Source: Cubamyces lactineus (lineage: Eukaryota > Basidiomycota > Agaricomycetes > Polyporales > Polyporaceae). From it: a stretch of 64,000 nucleotides of DNA. The notes beneath the pieces are model-generated. The model was not told the DNA's origin and searched no databases. It saw only the letters and a list, made by a program, of their open reading frames with translations. Position numbers and translations under genes: made by a program. This document shows, piece after piece, positions 45,776 to 57,957 of this stretch; the stretch's first letter is position 1; every line of letters begins with the position of its first letter. The DNA is taken from positions 1-64,000 of the forward strand of contig JACDTU010000021.1 of assembly GCA_022376465.1 (NCBI GenBank), read 5' to 3'.

Positions 45776-47180
45776 ATGATCGATATCGTTAGCAGGGCAG
45801 TTTCCAGCCATGTGGTGAGCCCGCCCATATTCCCCGACGCCTCGCATCTCACATCGCGTAGGTCTCGTCTGCACGTTCTACGGCGATCTCATGCATATTA
45901 GCCCTGTTCATCGAGTCGGTGCTCTATGGCGTGTTCGCTGTCGCGTATGGCGTCAGTACATGGATCCTCCTGTACAAGCGGTCTCCCCAGGGTCTCTTCA
46001 ACCGCGATATGATCTTGTTCTTCGCGACCACCTTAATGTTTCTTCTGGCGACTACTGTGCGTACATGACCTCATGAACGCGCTTCCGACCCACGGTACTG
46101 ATCATCTTGTACAGCACCTCGCCTTCGATGTATATATAGCCATTTTAAGCTTCCTTACGTCCAACGGCGACCTCGCAGCCATGTCTGATATGTACGAAAA
46201 GCTGAACGATTGGCCGACGAACCCAATCGGCGCCGCCAAGTTTGCGTTTTATGTCACCCAAACGTTGATAGGCGATGGCTTCATGGTGCGATGGTTCCAT
46301 CTTCCTCTGCGCTCTCTCGCTCACCGCGAATGCAGATCTACCGCGCGTATATCGTCTGGGATCGTATGTGGCTCGTGATATCGGTTCCAACTGTCCTGTT
46401 GATCGTCGAGCTCGGTGAGTAGATGACATCGTCATGTCTCGTTGCGCGCCTGCTGAATGACGCACCATCGCGCAGCGTTGGGATACGTCACTTCCAGTCT
46501 CGGAGCTATACATGCCAGTGCTGCACAAGCCAAAGCCTGCGTCGATATATGGTGCATCATATCCGTCGTGCTCAACATTCTATGCAGTGGTACGTCGTCC
46601 CGCGCACGATCCAATGCTTGTCTCCCGATCTGAGACGGTTTCTTGGCCACAGGGCTCATCATGCAGCGTATTTTGTGGCCCGCGAACCGCGTTAGAGTGT
46701 GTCCGACGGGCACGAAGTACAAAAGCGTACGGCGACGAGTCGTGGAATCTGTCATCCAGTCCGCGGCCATATACTCCTTCGCGTCCATCTCGTTCGGCGT
46801 TACCTCCTTCCTTAGCCCTAATATCGGTTTCCCAGTATGCCACAGTCTTTTCCCACCTGTCATCGTGAGTCCCCTCCGCTCTCATGCCGTGTTGTGGCGC
46901 ATGCGAGCTCACATGAAACATCCCTCGCTAGGGTATCGTTTTCCTCCTCATCGTCATCCGAATCAACCGCAACGCGAGCGCGGGAGAGTCAACCGCGTCC
47001 GACACGATGCGGTACCTGCAAGAGAGCAGCCAGAGCCGGTTCTCCGTCCGCCCGATCACGGTGTACACGTCAGTGTACGAGACGACGAGCTTCGGGTCGC
47101 GCGGGCAGGAGCTGGCGACGATGCCGTCGCCGCTCCCGCCGGTGGCAGAGAAGTCGCCGCCTTCTGAGCCGGATGTGTAA
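45776..47180 (+). CDS. 7-TM basidiomycete membrane protein, paralogue A
   Basis: Exons: 45776-45814, 45862-46056, 46115-46285, 46336-46414, 46476-46589, 46653-46864, 46932-47180; 352 residues. The sequence alternates hydrophobic helices with short loops and carries the family-like segment FYVTQTLIGDGFM then IYRAYIVWDR, followed by ALGYVTSSLG. The C-terminal roughly 65 residues are Ser-rich and cytosolic-looking. The function of this family is unknown. Exon 2 is exactly 195 bp in both this gene and paralogue B (51656-53254), and all intron phases agree, so they are ancient or local duplicates. The first short exon is the least certain part. Confidence 0.75.
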
Positions 47181-48327
47181 GATACTTGGTACCGCGACGA
47201 GTGTAGTATAGGTGCGTGAGGGGGCACAAGGGGTGCAATCGTGTATGGTATCGCCGCATGGACACCGTCCGTCCAGGACATAGCATACACGTCGACTACT
47301 GATCTAATGGACTTCACTATGTATGGTACTAAGGTTACTACCTATGTGAATTACACGGTCAACTGCACCTCCTCGGGCCAGCAGCCCTATGTCGATATTA
47401 CTCATCGCATACACTTGTCAATCCGCTACTTACTCGTATCAATTACTCCGACTTACTAGCGACTTACTACATTGATAGTCTTACAAATACATCTACATAC
47501 TCATTAGTACTTCGATCAAAGCGTCAAATGCCAACAGCTCCCTCCAGGCCCCGGCGCCACGTATCTTTTTCGCCATCACCATCACCAACCAGTTCACTGA
47601 CACCGGATCCGATGAGAGCTGGGCATTGGATATGGCACACGACTCCGATGCAACGAATGGTTCGTAGGCTTCACCGTAACATATAGCATGAGCACCAGGC
47701 TTAGCCACGTCGGCCTCTAACATACGGTAAGCGAAATGAGAAGCTGTATTGATTTGAACAGTCAGAAATTCGCACAAGGAACAAAGCATGAAACGCCCTA
47801 CCATCGAATTTGCAAAGTACTACCGCCAGAGTAGGCATTCAACTATCCGTTTGGGCGAAATTTTGCCGCTGTCCTGCCTATGTAGGTGATCTATGCTCAT
47901 CATGCACCGCCCTTTATGCCCATCTTCGTCTCCAGATCGACTCGGCCTCTATCCGTGCTACTCTTGCTGCTGGATGCCAGTATTTGTTCAACCGCCCTGC
48001 TCGGGTCAGCCGGGAAGGGTGCCCGAGCTACAAGGTTTTGTTGGTTCAAATACCACGGTCACGCGCTGCTGCCGTGCCAATGCCGCGCATCTTTCATAGC
48101 CTCCGTAGTCAACTATATTCAGCACTGATGAGAACTCAGTCTCAAGAACCAACACGCCGCTGACGAGAGGCCCCTCTCATCTTCCAGGCTTCCTCCACTA
48201 CCACCACCATCCCTCTCTGCGTCCTCGGAGACGCGTCCGCCCTCTACACTCCTTTGTATATCGGCCAGGACGCCCAGCAGGACCATCTCGCTTTCCTATC
48301 TCGCTGCCACTGTAGAACGCTTTTACG
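47181..48327. other. Intergenic, upstream of the copper radical oxidase
   Basis: No gene; short frames only. CT-rich sequence precedes the ATG at 48328, as is common in fungal promoters. Confidence 0.5.
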
Positions 48328-50664
48328 ATGATTTCCCGCCAGCTTTGCTTGCTGGCCACGGTTCTAGGCGCCGCTTCGTTCGCTGCTGCGCAGGCCCACC
48401 AACCAGGCTCGTTCGAGGATGGTGGCGATACCTTGGTTAGCGCTATGATGATGTTCCTCGGCAACACCGAAAAGGTCTATATCCTCGACAAATCGGAGGG
48501 CAATGCCGCCAAATTCGGTGATTACCCAGCAATGGGTGCCGTTTACGACATTGCCTCGCGCCAGGCGGAGACCATGGGCGTGGAGACGAACGTCTTTTGC
48601 GCTTCTGGAATGCACTTGCCCAACGGATCGTTCGCCACCTTCGGCGGTAATGGCGCTATTGGCAAGGGCGGTAATGTCTCAGACGTCACATACCCCGACA
48701 ATCCACACCAGGGCCTGTTCGATACCCAGTACGGTGACTACGACGGTACCAAGGCGATTCGCATCCTCAACCCTTGCAAGGATGGGGACGACTTCACCTC
48801 TCCCAACTGCCAGTGGTTTGACAACTCCTCCCTTCTTTCGATGCAGTCTCAACGCTGGTATTCAGCTGCTGAACCCATGGGCGACGGGACTATTGTGCTC
48901 ATTGGCGGATTCACGAACGGCGGCTACATCAACCGGAACTACCCCAACTTAGACACGGCGACGGAGGGCGGCGCGGCGAACCCCACCTACGAGTTCTTCC
49001 CCGCGAACGGGAGGCAGGAGCAGTTTATGAACTTCATGAACAAGACGTCTGGCCTTAACGCTTATGCGCTCACCTACTTGATGCCCTCCGGGAAGATGCT
49101 CGTCCAGGCCAACTACTCTACTGTCCTCTGGGATCCTCTCACGAACGAGGAGACCGACCTCCCCGACATGCCTGGCCAGATCGTGCGAGTGTACCCTGCC
49201 TCAGGTGCCAACGCGATGCTGCCGTTGACACCTGAGAACAACTACACCCCCACCGTGATCTTTTGTGGCGGTATCTACATGGACGACTGGTCCTGGGGCA
49301 ACTATTCTTGGCCATTTGCTGATACCTGGGCGATTCCCTCCTCCAACAAGTGTCATACCATCACTCCTGAGCCTACTGACGGCTCTACGGTCGACTATGT
49401 TGAGGACGACGACCTCCCTGTTGGTCGTACAATGGGCCAATTCATCGCGCTACCAGACATGACCATGCTCGTCGTCAACGGTGGCGCTAACGGCACTGCG
49501 GGTTACTCTACTAGGACCTACTACACGCTCGAGGCTCCGTACGGCATGTCTCTCGCTTCCGAGCCGGTGGGCCAGCCCGCCCTTTACAATCCCCGTGCGC
49601 CCAAGGGCCAGCGCTGGTCAACCGCCGGTTTCGACACATCGTCCATCGCCCGTCTCTACCATTCTTCCGCCATTCTCCTCCCCGATGCTTCTGTCCTGAT
49701 TGCCGGTTCCAACCCGAACGTTGATGTCAACCTGACCGCCCCGTTCCCGACCACGTACAAGGCGGAAGTGTTCTACCCTTCTTACTTCTCTGCAACGAAC
49801 CGCCCCACGTTCACTGGTGCACCGTCGACGCTCTCGTACGGTGGCGACTCGTTCGATCTCAAAGTGCCCGCGTCGGCCTACTCGGGGTCCGCGAACGATG
49901 CGGCTGACAACACCACCGTCGTTCTCATCCGCGGTGGTTGGACGACTCACGCGATGAACATGGGCCAGCGTATCATGCAGCTCAACAACACCTACACCGT
50001 CAACAGTGACGGCTCGCTCACGCTCCACGTCGCGCAGCCCCCACCGAACCCGAACCTCTTCCAGCCGGGACCTGCGATGCTTTTCGTCACGATCTCTGGC
50101 ATTCCTAGCAATGGTTCGTGGGTAATCGTCGGGACCGGGAACATCGAGCAGCAGCCTACGCAGCCGGCGTCACCTCTGCCTGCAAACGTGCGTGTAGACG
50201 GTGTGTCCGGTACGGGTAGCGGCGCCTCGACCTCCTCTGGCGGTGCGGATGGGTCGAAGAAGAACGGGGCGACCTCGTCGCACACGGGAGCGATCGTAGG
50301 GGGAATCATTGCGGCGGTTGCGGCCGTCGGCATCCTCGGTGCGGGTTTTGGCATTTGGATGGCACGCCGGAGGCGCGCGTCTGCCCGTCAGGCGTTGGCG
50401 CTCTCGTACTCGACGAGCACGGCACCTGCACGTGCAGGCGGGGACGCCTCGGGGACGCGCAGTGGCGACCTGCGGAATTCTGACTCGAGCGCATTCCTCC
50501 CGCTTTCGCAGGTTAATGGGACCACACCGTGGAGCGCAAACGCGAGCTCGCTCAACGTCCACTCGCCGTATTTCGATGAGTCGCGGGCGGCGAGCGCAGA
50601 GTTCAATCCCTATCATCAAAATGCGCCTAGAATGTCGACCAACCAAGCAAGAGGGCCATTTTGA
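48328..50664 (+). CDS. Copper radical oxidase (glyoxal oxidase family, AA5), membrane-anchored
   Basis: Oxidises aldehydes or related small substrates to acids while making H2O2, which can feed lignin-degrading peroxidases. One uninterrupted frame of 778 residues. Signal peptide about 1-21. By comparison with characterised glyoxal oxidase, all copper and radical residues are present: Cys91 (NVFCASG) and Tyr178 (QRWYSAA) for the thioether cofactor, Tyr444-His445 (RLYHSSAILLPD) and His541 (GWTTHAMNMGQR). A Gly/Ser-rich linker (about 625-650) leads to a C-terminal helix (about 654-678) followed by ARRRR and a cytosolic tail of about 95 residues. This suggests a plasma-membrane-bound enzyme with the catalytic domain outside. 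No WSC domain is visible. It lies between two 7-TM paralogues. The lack of introns is notable beside its intron-rich neighbours. Confidence 0.93.
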   Translation: MISRQLCLLATVLGAASFAAAQAHQPGSFEDGGDTLVSAMMMFLGNTEKVYILDKSEGNAAKFGDYPAMGAVYDIASRQAETMGVETNVFCASGMHLPNGSFATFGGNGAIGKGGNVSDVTYPDNPHQGLFDTQYGDYDGTKAIRILNPCKDGDDFTSPNCQWFDNSSLLSMQSQRWYSAAEPMGDGTIVLIGGFTNGGYINRNYPNLDTATEGGAANPTYEFFPANGRQEQFMNFMNKTSGLNAYALTYLMPSGKMLVQANYSTVLWDPLTNEETDLPDMPGQIVRVYPASGANAMLPLTPENNYTPTVIFCGGIYMDDWSWGNYSWPFADTWAIPSSNKCHTITPEPTDGSTVDYVEDDDLPVGRTMGQFIALPDMTMLVVNGGANGTAGYSTRTYYTLEAPYGMSLASEPVGQPALYNPRAPKGQRWSTAGFDTSSIARLYHSSAILLPDASVLIAGSNPNVDVNLTAPFPTTYKAEVFYPSYFSATNRPTFTGAPSTLSYGGDSFDLKVPASAYSGSANDAADNTTVVLIRGGWTTHAMNMGQRIMQLNNTYTVNSDGSLTLHVAQPPPNPNLFQPGPAMLFVTISGIPSNGSWVIVGTGNIEQQPTQPASPLPANVRVDGVSGTGSGASTSSGGADGSKKNGATSSHTGAIVGGIIAAVAAVGILGAGFGIWMARRRRASARQALALSYSTSTAPARAGGDASGTRSGDLRNSDSSAFLPLSQVNGTTPWSANASSLNVHSPYFDESRAASAEFNPYHQNAPRMSTNQARGPF

Positions 50665-51655
50665 TCGCTGTTATGCATATGAACACATGCGTTCTTTGCA
50701 GGGAGGTGAATAGGGCGGAAGTCGTCGATTGGAGGCGGAGGGTTATGAAGGCGGGAAAGCATGGTGCTGGTCCGGACTTTTCTTCACCGTGATATCTTTG
50801 AACTATCCTTGTCGTACACTGTCGTTGACTTAATTGCTATTGCAGTCTCTTCGTTCACATCTCTACTGCATGATACGGCAGCATCACCGTTGGACGGTGA
50901 CTCTGCACAGCCATGGTTCTCGGCGACTTGACTACCCCTCCGCCCGGCGCACTCTATCGCTGCGACTAAGATCTGTCAAGACTCAGTATGGGAAACTGCG
51001 ATCTCTGATATTCCGTGTTAGCTTCTTGTCTTCCTGTCTCACAGCTCGTGACCCCTCTCTATTTGAACGCGACATACTCACGGGATGTCAATCCGAGTTT
51101 TTGATCGAGGGAGGATATTCTACGTGAATCTATGCACATGGTAAATATGTCCGCCAATCGGTTTCGCCTGGTATGCACTGCATTGACGCAACGACACCGG
51201 GTTCTCGTTATAGGCACGCGCTATTCAACATCTCCACACCTTCGACTGACGAGCGCAATCTCGTTCCGGCTGTGCGAGGGCCTTCTCAGATCATCACGCA
51301 TTGCGGCGAAGCCTGCTACACTGCTACGGCACTCGAGTGCTTACACCGAGTTCCCATGTGCTAAGCCTCGCGCTGAGTTATACCAACCGTTTGGTGCTAC
51401 ATGGCATCTGTCTGCCAGAGACTAATTCCCACAGGGGCATGGCAGGAGGACTGGCTTCCCGTCATTTAGGACGCTCTGTGGCGAGTGAGGACGCTGCCAG
51501 GCATCACATCACTTACCGTTAGCGTGGACGGGTCCACCCTACAAGTGCACGTATATCATCTGCCGCTCCTTGCGTTGAGCGAAGAGGTGCCCCTGTTGTC
51601 CTCTGCCGTCATAGCCCAAGTCCTCTTGCGACTCCCAGTCGGTAGTGAGATCCCC
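50665..51655. other. Intergenic; no gene seen
   Basis: Short frames only; lies between the copper radical oxidase and 7-TM paralogue B. Confidence 0.5.
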
Positions 51656-53254
51656 ATGTATACCCAGGTGTGTTTCTTCGAAGCTCAGGTCAAAGTCTTA
51701 CACAAGGATTAACGCGCAATATTTACAATCTGATAAAGCCCAATTATCCTCCCCCAACGCTCGCTGCTGCAATCGCATCGCTTTTCTTGGAGACACTCTT
51801 TTTCGGGGCGTTCGCTATATTATATGGAGCTGCGGTGTGGGTCCTGCTGCTCTGGGAGAGGCCACAAGAACGCCCGAAACGCGACCTCTTCCTCTTCGGC
51901 GCGAGCACACTCATGTTCATCCTCGCCTTGGTGGTACGTCCGAGTACAGACTAGTCTCGTCGAGTTGGGTGACGCTAACTCCGTGCGTGGCACTAGCACG
52001 TCGCTCTTGATCTGACGATCAACGTTCGGACCTTCTTGATGGACACACACGACTTCTCCGCGATGGCAAAGCGGCTCGACACGCTCAATGGCTTGGAAGA
52101 CCCGATTGGAGCCGTGAAGTCCATCATCTATGTCACGCAGACACTCATCGGTGACGGGTTCATGGTACGTCGGTAGGATGCGGTTGGGAGATGACCTTGG
52201 AGATCACAATACCACCCACCAGATCTACCGCGCATACGTTGTTTGGGATCGTTCATGGAAGGTTGTTGCCATACCTGGGTTCATCCTCTTCGCAGACATC
52301 GGTCAGGTCGACTTTCTTCAGCTGCATTTCTGAAGGCTGCTGACAGTACGACCTATGCAGTGCTAGGCTATGTGACCTCGTTCTTGGGAAAAGATGCACC
52401 TGCAGGCTGCATCAACGCGTTTTTTGTGTGGTCCTTCGTGACCAACATGATGTCGAGTGGTATATATGGTCTTCCATCCCATCGTAGCTTCGCAAGCTGA
52501 CTAGACCTCCGCCCTCCTTCGAACAGCACTGATCATCAAACGTATCTTTGGCTCGCGGGGGAAGACCGCACAAGGGCAACAATCCTCGGCCATACAGACT
52601 AAGAGCGTCAAATGGCGGGTGGTTGAATCGCTCGTGCAATCCGCGGCCATTTACTCTATTGGATCCGTGTCCCTCGCCGTGACTTCATTCGTCAGCCCCA
52701 ACGTCGGGTTCACAGCGTGCCACAGCGTGTTCCCATCCATCATCGTAGGTTTCGCTTCCCTTGGTGACCGGGCCTGCGGCGCAGACGTTCGATACTGACC
52801 GTGGCATGATGGGCACCGAACTACAGGGTCTTGTCTTCGTCCTCATCGTGATCCGCATCACCTTCAACGCGGGCAACTCGGCTGACGTACAGAGGTGGAC
52901 AATGCGGCATTCAATGGCACAGGGGCCCTCGTGCACAAGCCTACAGGAGACCGGGCCAACGGGGGAGATGCAGAGGTTCCCTTCCGTCCGGCGACCGATT
53001 GCGATCAAGGTGTCAGTCTCGACGACATCTGACCGCGAGAGCGTCTACTCGAGCGATGGAGATGGGGTGTCGCTGTCCGCATCCACATACTTGCAGTCAC
53101 CGATGAAGGATATCTCGGAAGTTGACCAGGTATGTCTGCTCTCTTCGTTAGGGATCATACCTTGTGACTAATGGTGTCACTGCTGCAGACTGACCTCGGG
53201 TATTCGCCAGCCTTCCGCATGTCTGGATTGGGATCCAAGAGAACTAGTGTGTAG
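51656..53254 (+). CDS. 7-TM basidiomycete membrane protein, paralogue B
   Basis: Exons: 51656-51667, 51739-51933, 51997-52164, 52223-52301, 52361-52459, 52527-52744, 52827-53129, 53189-53254; 379 residues with all phases consistent. Shares with paralogue A the run IYVTQTLIGDGFM, IYRAYVVWDRSW, LGYVTSFLG and WRVVESLVQSAAIYS, plus the same exon order. It differs by a longer Ser-rich C-terminal tail and one more exon. Unknown function; multi-pass membrane topology is inferred from hydrophobic segments. The 12-nt first exon (MYTQ) is tentative. Confidence 0.75.
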
Positions 53255-53799
53255 CAGCGCAGCGTTTCGGCTGGGCGATGCAAGGCGAAGAACACGGATA
53301 CTTAGATTGATGACTGCAGGTCTTTGATGGTCTTGAGAGTTTCAGACTCTTAACTTATTCTTGAAGTTGTAGGCTCGGACTGTCGGTAGCCCGAGAGACC
53401 AATGATGTATGATTGTAGTATTACCCCTGCGCCGCGATATGAACGCATTTGACCTAGAAGAACACCGATATCAGTTCATTTTAGTGAGCTAGGCAGAATA
53501 GGCCCTGGTAGTCGTCCCAAGTCTGGGGATTCACGATGGCGTACAAGGAGAAGCTTCAAATTGCGAGCCGTTCGGGCTCCGACTCCAAGGTTTCTTGGCA
53601 CGTGATCGTGTAATGCGAACGCGACACAAATCCTGCAATACCAGTCGCTCTTGTGGACCACTGTCGTCTAGTACTCAGACTGGTGAGTTATCGTAAGCTT
53701 CTGCTTCGCATCTTTAACCTGTCGTTGCGATAGACGTGTCTCACGACTGGACTATCCAGGCCCCGTCATTGGAGTCCAAAGCTACACACGTGATTCGCA
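53255..53799. other. Upstream region of BTB gene 1 (duplicated)
   Basis: The last 200 bp resemble 57770-57957, upstream of the second BTB gene (shared gcacgtgaccgtg-like block and an attggagtccaa block), so promoter and gene were duplicated together. Confidence 0.65.
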
Positions 53800-54863
53800 A
53801 TGTCTACCACCGCCAGTGCACCGCCGCGCAAACGTACTCGGAAAACCTACGATGCAGCTACGGATGGTGATGAACAGCGCCCAACAGGTCTTTCTGTTTT
53901 TGTACAGCTAGTGCGTGACGAAGAGTTCTGGTATGAAGATGGCACCATCGACCTCGTCGCCGGGAACGTTATCTTCAGAGTGTACAAAGGCGTCTTGGCC
54001 GAGCACTCCGCCGTCTTCAAAGATATGTTCTCGCTCCCTCAGCCTCCATCGGAAAGCTCGTCCTCTCAATGTCCAGTAGTATACCTCTCCGACAGCCCAG
54101 AAGACCTGCGACATGTCCTACGCGTGTTGATGCCCAGGAATGATGTGAGGTATGTGATCTACGGTCAAATTGTGCAAATACCTAGCTGAAGCCTATCATC
54201 CGCAGTCCCTTCAGCCCTTATGACCCTTCGTTCAATATGATATCAGCCACGATCCGTTTGGGCAACAAATATGAGATGCCGAGGCTCGTCGAGCACTCCG
54301 TCCATTACCTGAAGAAATGGTTCCCGGGTAATCTCTCCACCTGGGTGAACAACAAGAACCCCTTACCGCCTGGCTTCCGGGAACTCGACGCAATCGGGGT
54401 CATCCACCTCGCTCGTTTCCTTGACGAAGAGAGCATCCTGCCGTCCGCCTTTTTAACGTGCTGCTTCACGGAGTGTGACATCCTACGAGGTCGCGAGCGC
54501 GAAGACGGGACCCTGGAGCAACTCACCTTGAACGACGTCGGCATATGCCTCGGTACCAGGACAAGACTCATTCAAGAGATATTCCGGTTCGTTCTTGAAG
54601 TCTACAAGGGACCGCCCTCGACAAGGTGCAGCTCGCCGGAGTTGTGCAGGAATGGGTTAAGTAACGCCCTTGAAGTTCTTGGCAAGTACTTTGTGGGAGC
54701 CCCGCCCTGGAGAACAAACCCCTTCAACGATGTGGCACCCATAATTCGGGACATGACTCAAAAGTCGGAGCTTTGTAATCGATGTAGGAGCATGGTAAGA
54801 GCGCGGGAGACAGATAGGCTTCGTGTCCTATGGGCTCGTATGCCGGAGTTGATGGGTCCATAG
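53800..54863 (+). CDS. BTB/POZ domain protein 1
   Basis: Exons 53800-54149 and 54206-54863 give 335 residues. A basic N-terminus (PPRKRTRKT) could act as a nuclear signal. The BTB/POZ fold follows from about residue 45: the stretch FWYEDGTIDLVAGNVIFRVY, then KGVLAEHSAVFKDMFS, is the usual strand-helix entry of fungal BTB proteins, which mediate dimerisation or cullin-3 adaptor roles. The C-terminal half (IRLGNKYEMPRLVEHS and beyond) matches the BACK-like region that follows BTB in many agaricomycete paralogues. Specific partner unknown. Confidence 0.85.
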
Positions 54864-55486
54864 GAAACGGCTGGGATGACTTAGGGCGCCAGTGGTCGCG
54901 GTTATCATGAGGTCTAGCCATAGTAGGTAGAGGTAAGTGCGGTCATGCATTCGCTAACAACTCGATCTGACACCGAAATGTACATCATGCGCCGACAGGA
55001 TTATTTATGGGTGTCCGGCGTATCACTCGGATTTGTGATGTTCCTCCGTGCTACCAGCCTGAGCACGCTAGGCGCGGCTGATACTTCTCCATCGAGAGTC
55101 CGGACGCCTTTCCAATCCCGCAGTATACTTACTCGGCACTGTCTTTTGAAGGCGCACCTTCTCAGAGTCATCGTGCAACGCGCTACCACGCCATCGTTCG
55201 CATCATACGGGAGCGTCATGAGATGGGTGCGGGAGCCCATGTTGCTGGCAGTGGCAGACGACTGCGGAGCATCGCGCTGTGCATACTAATGTAGTAATAA
55301 TGTACTCTAAGGAGAAGTTCCGGTTAGTCGCTCCTGAAAGCAATCATAAGCGTAGTCAGCGTGGCTATGCATCATTGTTATGGATGGTTAGTCCACACCT
55401 TGTAAGTGTCTAGTCGAAGCACTTGAAGGCGATTAGGTTAGATTGAAACTCCGCCACACTGAAGACGACCGTGGAGGCATAGCGCC
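54864..55486. other. Intergenic; no gene seen
   Basis: Short frames only. Confidence 0.5.
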
Positions 55487-57223
55487 ATGACAGAAAGCGC
55501 GCCTGTTTCTTACCCTCATCCAGCGTCAGTTCAGCGCTCACTCTCAACACCAAGTCCCGTAACCGCCCTCGCTCAAGCCTTGGTTCTTATCACCATGCAG
55601 GAGGCGCAAAAACCTGCCGCTAAGTATGCTCTGTTCTCATCCTACGCTTCGCACACTCTCAGCCAAGACGTGGACGCCAGGAAGCGTAAGATCACGGACA
55701 GGAACCTCCCAAATGCTCTCTTGCAATCCCCAGAGTTCGCGGAGGATTCAGCAATGTACAGAGACCTTTTGCAGATGGAGCGGAAGCTGGACTGGACAAT
55801 GACGCGCAAACGGGTGGAGGTACACGACGCGCTGCAACGGATCATTCCTGTGAGTAACACCGGGACCCCGTCTATTGCGGTGTAGACGAACAAGCCTTCA
55901 GACTACCCGAACACTGCGAATATTCCTGAGCCACACCGTCTCTGGACAACCGTGGCAGCGTGAGGGAGTTGAGGGAGACGCCGCGAAGCCAAACCTCGAG
56001 ACCGGAGAGAACATTCCCGCTTGGCAGTTCAGGATAGATGGGCGAGTACTCGAGGTAAGTCCAACGTCTCGATTTCTGCCGCATTAGGAGTCCTTAGGTC
56101 ATGATTGGCGCAGATACCGAACCAGCGAGCAAAAGACCGCGTCCCACCACGAAAGTTCTCCACACTCATCAAGCACATGGTCGTAGAGCTAGACCGTGAC
56201 ACAACGCTCTACCCTGAGGGCAACATTGTCGAGGTATGCTTGCTCTCTTCTAATACCCTACAGTCTGTTAACACTGTCTTCAGTGGTTGCGCGCTCCTAA
56301 TCAACCTGCTTTGGACGGGTTCACAATTCGTCGGAAAGGCGATACACCGACGAAGATCAGAATAGTAATGCATTTGGATCAGCAACCGGAGCAATACAAG
56401 CTACATCCTGATCTTGGTTCGTTGTGTACACACTATTCCCTCGGTATCAGCACTTACGACCTCATTGCTTCAGCCAACATCCTCGGTATCAAGGAGGACT
56501 CTCGCACAGGCGTGATTCAAGCATTATGGAACTACATCAAGACGCAGAACTTGCAGGATAAGGTCGACAGACGTGTTGTTCGCGCCGATGCGCGACTTCA
56601 TCCGGTACGTCTCATCTCATTGTGACACTCAACTTGGCACCAACGATATGCGCTCGAAGATCTTCAATGCGGACACCGCATATATCCAGCACTTGCCCGA
56701 GTTGGTGAATCGCTACCTGCTACCACCCGATCCCATCATTCTCCATTACACGCTCAACCCTGCGGTGCCTCCACCTGAGAAGCCTAGCGCTTGGGACGTC
56801 GAGGTGAAGGTTGATGATGCGAGTCTCAAGAGCCGCATGCAGCATGTCGTTGTTAGCATGGCGCAAGACTCCGCGCGAGACTTGACTAAGCTCGACGAGG
56901 AGGTAACTAGTGTCAAGCTCCTATTGCCCACGCACGACGCTGATGATTTGGTCCAGATTGCACTCCACATACAATCCCTGAACAACGCACAGATGAAGCG
57001 TACATTCCTCCGAGCATTCGCAGACGACCCGCGTGGGTTCATCCAGACGTGGCTTGAGTCGCAATCTCGTGACCTCGAGAGTGTGCTCGCGAGCGGGCCC
57101 AGCGAGGGCGCAATGGTGCGCCAGGAAGACTTGAAGCGTACGGAATTCTTCAGACTTCCGTGGGTCGAAGAGGCTGTCGCTATCCAGGAAGGCATGCGTT
57201 TGGCTGCGAAAGCCGGGCTCTAG
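55487..57223 (+). CDS. SWI/SNF chromatin-remodelling subunit, SWP73/BAF60 type
   Basis: Nuclear component of SWI/SNF- or RSC-type remodelling complexes (Snf12/Rsc6/BAF60 family). Exons: 55487-55849, 55902-56054, 56114-56233, 56284-56604, 56660-57223; 506 residues, all phases agree. The middle carries the family signatures TLRIFLSHT and PAWQFRIDGRVLE. The SWIB domain follows, with the YKLHPDLGSLCTHYS and WNYIKTQNLQD segments. The C-terminal part has the LPELVNRYLLPPDPIILHYT segment and a helical region up to AAKAGL. Length and order fit the family. It is the only obvious housekeeping gene of the right half and sits between two BTB paralogues. Confidence 0.93.
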
Positions 57224-57957
57224 GTTCGGTGGTGGTGTATATCCTGCTAGGTCTCGCTGTGTTTTTGTCTCTGTATTCTACTGTGCCACTGTACCACTAA
57301 TAGCTATGCATTATTTGTTCCTGCGACGGTAAAATTCTGCGATTCCTAGGTGCTTTGACCTGTCCCTTTGGCTTCTATCTCGAGCTTGCATGAGTTCTTT
57401 CCGCGATGCGATGTCCAGCATGCTGTATGAGGCATCTGGCCATTTTTTATTTTTACCTCGGATACACTGATTAAAGAGTGGGAGAAATCCGAGGCAACCT
57501 CAAACAGAGACTCTAGCTTGTTCCGCGACTCACAATTCCTCTGGAATCGTAGCTCGAACGAATTGTAAACTATGATGTTACTCTTCAAGTTTAGGCTTCT
57601 CCGAGCTGTCCGTCGACGATATCGTCGACTGCAACAACGTATATCTGTTGTCCCACTTATTTCTGCTTACAAGGACAATGGCAGCTGGATGATGAGACTG
57701 CGTTAAGCTTGCTGCTGTTAAGGTTTGTCGTCGAATACGGGAATCTCGCTCAGATTGTGAGGGAGGCATCTAGGCACGTGACCGTGGTCATACGCGTAAC
57801 GCAAATGCGACGCAAAACCTCCGGACAACCGTCATCTGGTACGCAGGCTGGTGAGCTACTGCAAGCGTCTTCGCCCTGTTGCTTGCTATGCCTGTGTCTT
57901 ACTACTACGCTATACAGGCCTCTTATTGGAGTCCAAGGCGTATGCGCGCGACTCGTG
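57224..57957. other. Upstream region of BTB gene 2 (duplicated)
   Basis: 57770-57957 resembles the region just before BTB gene 1. No separate gene. Confidence 0.6.
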
